From Pararge aegeria (lineage: Eukaryota; Arthropoda; Insecta; Lepidoptera; Nymphalidae), in contig NC_053201.1 in assembly GCF_905163445.1 (NCBI RefSeq), positions 10,178,001 through 10,242,000 of the forward strand: a DNA stretch of 64,000 bases. The letters are read 5' to 3'. The notes under the pieces are model-generated. The model had not been told where the DNA came from, searched no databases, and saw only the letters and a program-made list of their open reading frames with translations. Position numbers and translations under genes: made by a program. Each line of letters begins with the position of its first letter. Position 1 is the stretch's first letter. Shown piece after piece: positions 21,390 to 32,076 of the stretch.

Positions 21390-22435
21390 TAAGTTAGTGA
21401 TTCTGCATTCCTAACCGTTGGTAGAGTCACACACAGACAGACTTGACCTTTCAGAATTGCTTATATAACTTGAAATAAATGAATTTTGAATTTTTTGAAT
21501 TTTTATAATAACCGAGACCGAGTAGGTACTCTCCGCGCTAGCTGGTACCAAAAATTACTTTAACAGAAAATAACAAGTCTTGGTTCGTAGGTAGGTAAAT
21601 ATTGGTAGGGATACATTTATTTATGGTAAAGGTCGGGATTTTATTTGATTAGACGCTTATTAAAGTTTTTCACGTAAACAATGCAGCTATTGTTTTGACA
21701 CTAATTAATGTACCTTTCAAACGGGTGTCCCAGCTCCCACGCCCACGACCTACGGCCACGAAAGTAAACTAACTACTAAGCCTTGTGTTAAAAGAATTAC
21801 TTTATTGTTCCATACGATACTGTGGGAGATGCAGATACAATAAACAGTACAGTTAGTTGGGCGTAATAATGTACTGTAGATTTTTATACGAGGATTGGGT
21901 TTCCAACCACTTATTTACGCCCGAAGCGAAGAGAGTACTTAAAATCTATGTTTAGAGAATAGAGAGTGACTGTAAAATAAGTTATTGTATTAAAAATATG
22001 TAGTGCATTTATTTGTAATTTCTTTACGCCAAGCAACCAATTTACTTAATGATTGGCATAGAGTTAGTTGAAAAAAGGAGACTAAAATAGGCCATTTGTT
22101 ATCCCAGGAAAACAAAACTAATATACGCGGACAAAGAGCGCGGGCAACAGCAGGTCTACAATATTATTTGGGAAAATAAACTTTGAAATCGAATTTGGAG
22201 AAAATAAGGTAAAAACGTATTTGTTTAAATAAGCTTGTTACATTATTATTACACGCATAACTTTTAATAGGTTAACTGGCCTCGAGTCCAGAATTACGAA
22301 CATACAGAACCCTGGTTCAGACATTGTGTCCAAAAACAATAAAAACGCCCGGCGCAAGTCTCACTAAACACCCACAGAATGTTGTCTCACAAACTGTTCC
22401 TATTTTCTACCTTTTTTGGCAAACGTTTAGAACAT
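21390..22435. other. No gene recognised
   Basis: Unassigned AT-rich sequence; no exon could be supported. Confidence 0.35.
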
Positions 22436-22437
22436 CA

Positions 22438-22548
22438 TCATCATCAACAACCCATTACTGGCCCATTGCAGGCCACGGGTCTCCTCTCACAATGAGAAGA
22501 GTTTAAAGCCGTAGTCCACCACGCTGGCCCAGTCTCCGGAATTGTTCC
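22438..22548 (-). mobile_element. SINE, family B, 3' part
   Basis: CAACCCATTACTGGCCCATT, GGGTCTCCTCTCACAATGAG and CCACGCTGGCCCAGTCT. Confidence 0.65.
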
Positions 22549-22589
22549 TTTAAAGTTCTAAAAAAACAGTCTGCGACAACACACGACTT

Positions 22590-22639
22590 TGATTTTTTGA
22601 AGTTGACTCATAAGCGGACGAAGTCGCGAGGGTCCGCTA
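22590..22639 (+). mobile_element. Helitron-like 3' end
   Basis: GCGGACGAAGTCGCGAGGGT followed by CCGCTAG and then T: the CTAG|T end expected of Helitrons, and the same end as at 59250. The 5' limit was not found. Confidence 0.5.
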
Positions 22640-22644
22640 GTACT

Positions 22645-24440
22645 TTATATAAGCCTCTAAAAAAATACATAAATGTGAGGCATGGCAAGTTTATGGACTA
22701 GCCGAAAATATCGTTCTTTTGTGAAATACATTTCCGCCTTTGTTGCGGGGATGCAATTCTTTCTACCCGCTGCTTTTCGTATAAACTCTGCCAACTTTTA
22801 GAACATGAGATAGGAAAATAAATTGCACTTTTTCACCACCACAAAGACAAGATAAGTACCTAAAGTATCGCATTTATATCATAATAGTCTGTATTATATA
22901 TATATGATTTTTAACCATAATCCTCAAGCTATTAACGTCCGTAGAAAAGAGGGTCACCATGCTACTCTAATGGTTGGCTGGGTTCAAAATATTAGTATAG
23001 ATATAATTAGGTCTCGTAAAGTCAAAGAGTTTGCCATTTTTTAGGTCGAATATTAGATAAAATACCTCTTAGCTAGCACACATATGTGAACAAGCTTGCA
23101 AAATTCAGCTTACACCAGTTGTTCGCATACTTGGCGCTAAAATAGAACGAACGCTCGGCTGTCAGGATTTCGTTAATAGTAAACCGGATGTTTAATTAAT
23201 TTGTTTTCTCAGTACAACAAACTCAAAGGATTATTGAAATTAGTTTAATTCATGTTTTCGTAAAATCGCGGTTATCAGTTTAACATTTGAGACTATAATA
23301 TAATATCTGTGCTAAATCCAGATTAGCTCAGCAGTTTTATCGTGATTGAGTAACAAACATCCATGCAAACTTTCACATTTATAATATTAGTATAGATTGA
23401 AAAGTTCCTCGTAAAATTACAGTTTTTAAACCTAAGTACTTAATCAATCGAAGTAGTTAGGGCTTAGGAACAGTCTAGGTCTACCTAACATTGGCACTCT
23501 ATCATTGGTAATCAGATGGTAATGTATATAAAACCTCGTCTCGCTATTTAAGTCCGTCTCCGTTTACGTCTAGCAGATAAGGAAGTAAGGCCAATCGTGA
23601 TTAAGAGCTCACGACTTAAAGCTGCCACACACGTATACGTTTATGTGCGTTCAAAATTACGAGTGACCTCCCTGTATCTCCTTTGAAATTACAAAAGCGT
23701 AATTTTATGTTACTTTTGAAATATGAGGATACAATTAAACTCCCTTAAACACAGACCGACTTAACTATCTTATAATATATCGTCAGAAAACTTAAATATT
23801 TCTCATAGCATAAGCGGAAAATTGATTTTATATCGTTCAGGTGATGCAATGTCGTGTTTTTGGAGTTTTTGAATTAGTTATCCTTACATACCTATAAATG
23901 CGAAATTGTTTGTTTATCCTTCCTTTACGCCCTAACTAAGCAACCAATGAAATTTTTTTTTGGCATACAATTAGTTGAAAGGTAAAGGCATACAATTAGT
24001 GTAACATAGACTTTTTACCCCAAGAAGGCAAAAAAAAGGAAGGTTTTTGTTATTATAACTGGATTTGCAGAAAAACGCTAATTGAAACAGCAATTATTTA
24101 GACTCAGATAAATTAATGCACGCGAGTCGCGCGAGCATGTACGATTGAACCCGATCTTTCAAGCGTTTCTTTCTTATTATAGGCGCTCACACTGGATGCC
24201 AGGTAGCTGTAAAAGTGCGTAAAGTTCCAAAGTCTGATTTAAATCTTGTCTTGTCTGGATATTTGTTGGCGTCATTCACTTGATGAACAAAATAAACGTC
24301 GTGATTTTAATTAGTTTGGTTGTGACGGAGATATACGTAACTAAGTTGCGCACAGAATTCGTGATACGAGTTAAGTATGTGTAAGCGTGCGATACAAATT
24401 CGCATCAGAAGTAAGCAAGGCAAGAAATAGTAAAATACCC
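22645..24440. other. No gene recognised; scattered Helitron-like pieces
   Basis: ATTTATAATATTAGTATAGA at about 23378-23397 is a reversed Helitron-like 5' end. Similar words lie near 22990. No exon seen. Confidence 0.4.
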
Positions 24441-24449
24441 CTCTTCCCC

Positions 24450-24575
24450 CGCGGTCATCGTACGAGGCGACTAAGGGAATACATATAACGGAGTGCGGGC
24501 AGCATCCTCTGTACTACTACTACCATCTACTGGCGCTTTGTGGCGGTGACAGCAGGGGATGAAAACAAAGCCCTT
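24450..24575. repeat. Interspersed repeat family I
   Basis: GGCAGCATCCTCTGTACTAC and CATCTACTGGCGCTTTG resemble 13255 and 39540. Confidence 0.4.
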
Positions 24576-24634
24576 AAGGCTTTACGAAAATACACGTATC
24601 TTTTATTGGATACAAGCTATCTTTGAATATCAAG

Positions 24635-24683
24635 CCGCTTTTAAGTCGATTTTATCATTTTCATAAAATCGACTTAAAAGCGG
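24635..24683. repeat. Perfect inverted repeat, 21-bp arms, 7-base loop
   Basis: Arms 24635-24655 and 24663-24683 are exact reverse complements (core CCGCTTTTAAGTCGATTTT). Confidence 0.95.
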
Positions 24684-24714
24684 TTTCTGCTTCCTTTTCA
24701 GGTGAGCGAATTCG

Positions 24715-24955
24715 CTTGGATTTTCAGAGTTATGTGCTTTTTTAATTAAAGCAATTTAATACCACTTGCTTTTACGATGTGACATCTTGTTGAAACCGGC
24801 GTGTCTGAGAGTTCTCAATAATGTTCTCAAAGGCGTGAAGGCGGTGAAGCCTAGCAATCCGAACTTAGCCAGCGTGGTGTATCCTGTATCCTGTGGTGTA
24901 CGGCCTCAATCCTTTACATTCCTAGAGGAGACCCGTACCCTATAGTGGGAGACCC
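24715..24955 (+). mobile_element. SINE, family B, lacking its head
   Basis: AGAGTTATGTGCTTTTTTAA, GTCTGAGAGTTCTCAATAAT, GCCAGCGTGGTGTA and GGAGACCCGTACCCTATAG run in order. Confidence 0.65.
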
Positions 24956-25424
24956 ATGGATACACACAGATTGCCAAACGAAATGCTTAGTGTAAGAACT
25001 AAGATAGAACATAAAAGTATATAAGTGTCACACAAAGGTAGCCCCATAGTTTTCACTTGACAGATGGCACAACAAAATAGACTACAGAAAAAAAGGAAAA
25101 AAAAATTGTGGGCATGCAAGGCTGGTTTTATTGCTGCAGCCAACTTTTGATAGGGAATATTGATGATTGAACGGGACAGTGCCATAAAGCTAATCTCTTA
25201 TCCCGGGTGAATCCACGCAAACGAACTCCATGACAAAAGTGTTCAATAATATACAAATTTAATTCACTGTACTCGTATGTCGAAATGGCTAATGCAAGAG
25301 GAATTTATTGCGAGATTGAGACGAAAATAGCGCGCCCAGCCGTTGTCATGGCGACCGCCTCCCGCTTGCAAGATGCTGTGATGCTGAACTCTCAACATTT
25401 ACTATGATAATCCCTCCCGTTACG

Positions 25425-25826
25425 CTTTCACGCAAAAACTACTAAACTGATCCTCATGAAACTTTGTACACATATTCTTGGAAGTGTTAGAAGTAATATA
25501 GGATACTTTTTATCCCTACATTAAGCTCAGTTCCTTTGGGAAAGGGGAAGAAAGTGTTTGACGATTTTACACGTTAACTCCGACAAATCATAACCGATTT
25601 AAATAATTATTTTTGTACTATAGAGGTTATATAATATAACGTGTTTAATTTTGCCCAATCGTTGTGTTGATCTGATGAATGTGGTTGGAGATAGAGCACA
25701 GAACTCCTCAGCGGACAGCAGCAAACCCTTCATTTAAGGCTTAGTTTTTGGCTTAGGTTTACAACTAAATTGAACGCCACATCAAAAACAAAATCAAACG
25801 CAGACGAAGTCGCGGGCAGCAGCTAG
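25425..25826 (+). mobile_element. Helitron-like element, nonautonomous
   Basis: Body from GTTACGCTTTCACGCAAAAA, through GCCCAATCGTTGTGTTGATC and CAGCGGACAGCAGCAAACCC, to the end GACGAAGTCGCGGGCAGC-AGCTAG followed by T. The 5' terminus is truncated. The element matches 12375-12688 and 42121-42475 in reverse. Confidence 0.65.
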
Positions 25827-25954
25827 TAATATTGTTTAGACAAATAAATACATTTTAAACGTCCGTCTGCAATTTCTCAATGACTGAAACTTATCTATAT
25901 TCTTACTTATTTATAACTAACTATTTTCTGTTTAAGTACAAATAAAGGAAATAA

Positions 25955-25995
25955 AAGTGTCCACCACGCTGGCCCAGTGCGGATTGGTGGATTAT
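25955..25995. mobile_element. SINE, family B, small fragment
   Basis: TCCACCACGCTGGCCCAGTG followed by CGGATTGGTGGA. Confidence 0.6.
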
Positions 25996-26254
25996 ACACA
26001 TCTGACATACCTTTTTAAATATTCTTTAATATATAGACTTGCGTTAACCTGCAATCTTGCCTGATGGTGTTTTATACAGCGTTATATTATGTAGCAAGCT
26101 TGTAATTAGGCAAGTCTGACTCGTAGGTGGACCCTGTCGAGGGATTCTTTAATTAAGGAGATAGGGTGGTCTCCCAAGCTATCGGTTTAGACTCTGAGGC
26201 CCGTAACAATACATGTGGAGCTAAGAACAGGAACTCAATTTTTATACTCAAGAC

Positions 26255-26695
26255 CAGTGGCGTGCATAGACGGTATGCACAGGGTATGCAGATGATATAA
26301 AATGAAGAAAATTTCCAATTAGAGTTAATAAAAACTTAAGGATATGTATGAACTGTAGTATTGACGGCCGATTGGCGCAGTTTGCAGCGACCCTGCTTTC
26401 TGAGCCCAAGGCCGTGGGTTCGATTCCCACTACTGGAAAATGTTTATGTGATGAGCATGAATGTTTTTTAGTGTCTGGTTGTTTATATGTATTTTCTAAG
26501 TCTTTATGTATATAATTCATAACAATATTCATCAGGCATCTTAGTACCCATAACACAAGCTACGCTTACTTTGGGGCAAGATGGCGATGTGTGTATTGTC
26601 GTAGTATATTTTTTTTTATTTTTTTTATAGCTCGTACTGGAAATTATCTACATTATATATAATCTGCATACCCTGTGCATAACCTCTATGCAGAC
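26255..26695. mobile_element. Family F MITE carrying a nested SINE
   Basis: The left part (CAGTGGCGTGCATAGACGG, GCAGATGATATAAAATGAAG) and the right part (AGCTCGTACTGGAAATT, ATAATCTGCATACCCTGTGC, CTCTATGCA) form one long inverted repeat. It is interrupted at about 26362-26628 by a family A SINE. Other copies are at 56036-56235 and 60118-60322. Confidence 0.75.
26363..26628 (+). mobile_element. SINE, family A, full length, inside a MITE
   Basis: GACGGCCGATTGGCGCAG, B box GTGGGTTCGATTCCCAC, full body and an AT-rich tail. Confidence 0.85.
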
Positions 26696-26737
26696 CGAAC
26701 TTGACTCGAAGTCGGTTTATTATCTAATAGGGGTCTA

Positions 26738-26797
26738 AAATATACTAATATTTTAGTAAATATACTAATATTTTAGTAAATATACTAATATTTTAGT
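26738..26797. repeat. Exact tandem repeat, 3 x 20 bp
   Basis: The unit AAATATACTAATATTTTAGT occurs three times without a mismatch. Confidence 0.95.
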
Positions 26798-27097
26798 ACT
26801 TTAGCAAGTATCTACAATAGGCTTTGTTATTTGTTATCAATATAATTCACGCTAGGGAGTTGGAACATTTCAATTTCGGTTACTTCCTTATTAACTAGTA
26901 GTCTATTCCCCCAATAAAGAACTAGTCAATAAGAAGGATAATAGTAAAGAGGGGGTAAACCATTCAATGTAACAAACATTCAACAGTCTTGCCCGTTCTC
27001 ACTGAACCTAGGCATTGGATCGGCTAAATGGAATGCCGTACAATTGGATAGAAGCAGGAGGCGTTACTTTGCGGAAATCCATGATATATTATGAAAA

Positions 27098-27420
27098 TTA
27101 AGCTTAATTTGGTATAGTCCGCGAGAAGCAGGAGAATCCTCGACACCCTCAGGAGAGGTTGACTTTACAATTAATAATTGTTAAGTAGCAACAATTATCC
27201 ATTGTAAAGGCAACATGAATATTTGAATAATTGTTAAGTAACAACTATTATTCATTGTAAAGTCAACATCTCCTGAGGATGCTCCGGTTTCGCAGCGAAA
27301 CGTGCGTAGAGGGTACATTGTCGAAGATCTGTTTGGTGTGGAGTATAAGGATTGAAGAAATTATAAATTACACCATACAGATTCTCCTGCTTTTCGCGGA
27401 CTATAGCAAATTAAGCTTAA
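27098..27420. mobile_element. Foldback/MITE-like element with 40-bp inverted ends
   Basis: Ends 27098-27137 and 27381-27420 are reverse complements with two mismatches (AAGCTTAATTTG, TATAGTCCGCGA, AGCAGGAGAAT). A second nested pair, CTCAGGAGAGGTTGACTTTA and its partner near 27258-27283, lies inside. A related partial copy is at 3985-4360. Confidence 0.75.
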
Positions 27421-27479
27421 CTTCGGAATGCCTTACGATTAACTTTCACGTTTCAATAAATCTTAGGTGATAACTATTA

Positions 27480-30400
27480 AATAGTGTCAACCGTGCACAT
27501 AAGTAAAATGACTTATATAAAAAAAAACGTTAAAGTAGTACGCAACCCTTAGTCTGAAGTTCCCAATCGCAATTATTCTAAGTTACCGGGAAGTCCGGTT
27601 AAAGGTTTATGCTTACAGATTTTAAACATAAGTAGGTAATGACTAATCTTTCTAACTCTTAATACGAAGATAAACTTTAAAACGAACTATCTTTTACTAA
27701 CATTAAACGAATAATTAATCCACCTCATTAATTAATCATAAATTTTATCTTGAGTTACATTATTGCAATTTTACTATGTTACTTCGGGATAGATTACCTT
27801 TCTTTTTGCTAAGAAATGGTTAAAATCGGTCCGGTAATTTCGGAGCCTATTGCGTACAAACTAACAAACCAACAAAAATCTTTCCTCTTTATAATATTAG
27901 AACAGATGTAGGTATACTTAAACATAATAGAAGTAGTAGAAGGAAACAACCAGTTTGTCTGATTGTGTGCGCAGTCCTCCAAAGTCCCACCTGAGTACTT
28001 ATGTGTAATGAGGACTGTGGAATGTAGATTGTGAAGATTAACACATCACGCGCGGAGGGCGAGTTTATTTGCTTATATTTAGAATTTCTAGTATTTAGAA
28101 GACACGACCGTCCTATAGTAGTACTAAGATACAAAGATCTGCTGAAGTATCGATATTTAAAATGAATAGATATAAATCAGTGGTAATGGACCTGACAATA
28201 ACTTTGAGATGACAGCCACGTTAGACGAAGAAATGAAATGTGTTTCCAACAATTCTTCCGAAAATGGAAAAATATATTTAATATTTAAATAATGTTAAAC
28301 TGACGGTAAAGTGCCTAGGCTAATAAAAGAATAAAGTTTGTGTACTTACACGCGTTAGAAGTTATACCGCTTTGGCCTAACAAGATAAAAATCTTTTGAA
28401 ACATTTTATCTTACGCCTTATTCTACGTTTGTAAAGAAAACAACATTAATAATATAAAAAAGTTTTATTACAACGCATTATCTAGTTACCACGTTTTACT
28501 GAACATTAAAAGTTGAAATTTTTGTACAATTTAATCAATTAAATCACCGGAATGAGTGTACGCTGTCAAACCCTATAGCTAACTTCAGGTGACTTTTTTT
28601 TGTGACGGTGTGCTGTGCTGTGCATCGTAAAAAGTGAGCTGGCTTACGATGATTCTCACTCGGTTTCACAACTACCTTCATCTTGTTAAAATCGTGTAAC
28701 CATTTAACCGTTAACCATGTGCACGCGCATTTCGTTACATCGTATAATTTGAAATTCGACCACCTTGATTTATTCCTAACGCCGCTAAAGAAGTATAATT
28801 TGAAAAAACGCTACATAGGTATACTCGAAACAAACAATTTCATAAGATTAGTAGACGTTATGTGATATGAGTTATATCACTCTTCAAAGATTGGTTTATC
28901 TCACTTTGTTGACAATTCTGACCGTTAGCTTCGACGATACACAAACATAGTTTTGCGATTGAATTATCGAGCCCTTCGTCTTATATCTACCCAATAAGAT
29001 CTCATTTCGAGTAGCAAGTGCGTTTGCGAAGGCATAAAGAGCGTGTTATTTATAACAATGGCTATGCACGTCACTAGATAAATATGGTTTCATGTCTATT
29101 GTTGCGACCAGAACGGTCTCATCGTTGCAGTTGTATTGTAGTACTATTGTTGTAAAAAGTAAAGTAAGTGAAGGTAAAGAAATTGGATGAATTAATGTGG
29201 ACACGACCTTATTTTGTAAGGACGTTTCTCTTTTGTTACAAATACCTGTGCATACAGCTGCTGTTAATTTACGTGCATCTGTTCAGAAATATTCTAAGTA
29301 TGCTATATGTATCTTATATGTTTTTCTCATGACATCATCTACATAGATTTGTGTATCCGGGTTTGACATTTTCCGTCATTCTTTTGCCCCAAAATTAATA
29401 AATACTTAATCTAATCCAAAAGCATCAGATGACAGATTGAATTGAGTAATACTTATCTTATCCTGCCCTATGTTAAGTGTGCACATTAATTAATATGTTT
29501 ATTATAATGCACGCAAAATAGCACCGGAACAGTGTATTTTTTAAGCAACAGTTGCCACCAAATTTAGCTAGCCACTGTAAAAAGATGCCATCAAAAAATG
29601 TCTGACACATTATTACATATACATTACGCAACTGTCAAAATAAAAATATAAGCCTAAGCCTTCCTTTCTCCCTGTAGAAGCTAACATACCTATATATATA
29701 TATATATATATATGCGTATAGGTATGTGAAGGTGTCATGTATCCATAATGCGTGTTCGGAGATAAAGAGGTTTTGAACTTGAAGTGCACCAAATTTTAAT
29801 GTTTCAGAACATTAATTTATACACCAAACGATATAAGTAGTCACCAAGCATAAGGCAGAAATGAAAACATATAATAGCCAGTTTTACGGGGGTCGCGAAT
29901 CATAATACTGGTGTAAGGAATGCCTCAACACCAGACTTCCATAGTGAGGTCCTAATCAATTTCAAGTAGTATTAATATATTTGAAACGTTAGGGCTGTCT
30001 GTTCGTAGTGAATCTACCACCGGTTTGAAAGGCAGATTCTAACGAGAAAAAGTCGGAATGAAGCTCAATATTTATTTTTATCCAACAGCAACAGTTTTAA
30101 AATTATTATTCCGTTTTGCCAAATATAAAAGCGCAGCTTTGTGTTGCCAAGCAACCCTATTATGATGAAAATTTATCAATTGTACCTTACTGTACATTGT
30201 TTAAACTTATGCATAGGTATGTCCAATATTACCTCAGGAATCATGTTATAAAAGATATACCTACTAAAGCTCAAAAATGACTTCTTTACTTTTCGCAGAT
30301 GATATGCAGGTATCACTAGTTCGTGAACGTTTCTAGTAAATTATTAATTATCTATTCTTTTGATTATCTGCTATTTTTGTTATTTTTTTTTTTAAATCTG

Positions 30401-30900
30401 CAAATTTAATTTTTAACTAACTCTTATAATTTTAAATTAACTTCATATGTTATTAGTCTACAATTTTATTATCATTTATAAGACGCGAACTTTTTGTAGC
30501 GTTACCAATATTCCAATATTTATTATTAATTTTATGTTTTAACCTACTTTGTGTTGATATGATATATTATTATGCCCACTCCGTCACTACTACCAAGGTG
30601 CTAGCAAAAAATATGATTTAGCAATGGGCACAAACGCACTTCCTTTGTGAAAGAAGCAAAGAACATGAATCATTTGTTGAAAATAGACATACATGTATGG
30701 CTGAGTAACGTCGGTCGACGAACCGTGAGGATGCTCGTGACAGACGGACATAAATTTAGACAGTTTTTCAACAAAACAAAAGCAGTTGGCGCACGCAAGA
30801 AATTATTCCGTAAACTGGATTAATTTGTTACCATCTTTATTCCGTGCTTGTATTAAATTTCCTAGATTGCTCGCGAAACGCAACAATGCTCATCGTTTTA
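27480..30900. other. Repeat-poor stretch, no gene recognised
   Basis: Apart from a reversed Helitron-like end near 27800-27905 and (TA)n at 29691-29713, I find no recognised repeat and no supportable exon. Confidence 0.45.
29691..29713. repeat. (TA)n microsatellite
   Basis: About 11 units. Confidence 0.9.
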
Positions 30901-30934
30901 ACGTAGTCTGACGCCCGAAATTAATACTCAATCT

Positions 30935-31146
30935 AATCCAAAATCTAACATAGAAGATGAAATTTAACGGTGCTATTCTTTTCCTACCTATGCCTATATT
31001 TTTTGGATATTATTATTATTTATTGGATAGGTAATTCATAATTTTATCTCAAGTTTTTGGATTGGATTGATGATCAAAATTAGATTAGAGATCAGGTTTC
31101 TATCGCTATTATTTTCCTACTCTTTCTTTAACATTGATCAGGATAT

Positions 31147-31186
<40 letters not shown>

Positions 31187-31400
31187 ATAGTAGATCATTA
31201 AATTTGATAGAGCTATTCTTTTCAAACGTTTCCATATTGATAGGTCCGCTAACTTCAATATTGATCTGATTTTTTAGGCTTTACTTGATTGTTTAATCTC
31301 AGATAGAAGATTAAATTTAATACTGCTAAATTTTACTACTCTTCCATATTGATGATATTTTTCTCAGTTATTCATATTGGATTACTCAAAACTAATGCTA
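30935..31400. repeat. Degenerate tandem repeat, about four units
   Basis: Blocks like GATGAAATTTAACGGTGCTA, GCTATTATTTTCCTACTC, TTAAATTTGATAGAGCTATT and TTAAATTTAATACTGCTAAA recur at roughly 100-130 bp spacing, each followed by CCATATTGAT- or TATTGGAT-like words. Confidence 0.45.
31141..31190 (+). mobile_element. Poly(A)-only retroinsertion with 8-bp duplication
   Basis: GGATATAG (31141-31148) is followed by TCAATAAA and about 28 A residues, then GGATATAG again (31183-31190). An AATAAA-poly(A) block between direct repeats fits an extremely 5'-truncated retrotransposed tail. Confidence 0.6.
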
Positions 31401-32011
31401 CGAGGTTACCGAGGAACAATTGGGTTTTCATTTAAGACCATTTATAGGTGTTAATTTAGACGAAGTGGTTATTTATATTTCAATTGTTGCAAAAGTTATT
31501 GGTTGAATTAATGTTTTTTTTTTAAATTGCGTATAGCCAATAGTGGAATAGAGTAAAATCAAAAAGGATTTTGAATGTTTCTGAATGGCTGACGTTTGTC
31601 GATTTGAAAGACAACCCCCTATGTTCACTCGATGTTCATCTATTCTGCGTGATTTGGAGTAATCGCCTCCATTATTTTAAAGTAAAAATACATTAATATC
31701 TTGGGTAGAATTTTCTATCTCCCATCATTGTAAAGTTTAATCTCCAGTAGATTGTCCAGGTTATGATTAAGAACTTCCGACATTTCGTTATCTTTTAATA
31801 TTTTTTTTTCTCTTAAGGTTCATATGTCACAAAAAAATATTGCTTACATTTTTTGTCTTTTCAATTAACTACTAAAGTTCAATTTGCTAATAATTAACGT
31901 CAAGAGCCTTGACTTTTTGTCCTATTACACATTTAAAACATTAAAATGTAGCTTCCCATTAAAATCGAATTACATGTATGATGTTAGTAGCAATTAATAA
32001 ATATATTAGTA

Positions 32012-32076
32012 AAGAACATATGAAGAACTACTATGCTAATTAATATAATTAGCATAGTAGTTCTTCATATGTTCTT
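32012..32076. repeat. Perfect inverted repeat, 31-bp arms, 3-base loop
   Basis: Arms 32012-32042 and 32046-32076 are exact reverse complements (core GAACTACTATGCTAATTA). Confidence 0.95.

Noticed and set aside
26738..26797. Three exact 20-bp repeats considered as a CRISPR array
   Set aside because: The units are directly adjacent with no spacers, and the genome is eukaryotic.
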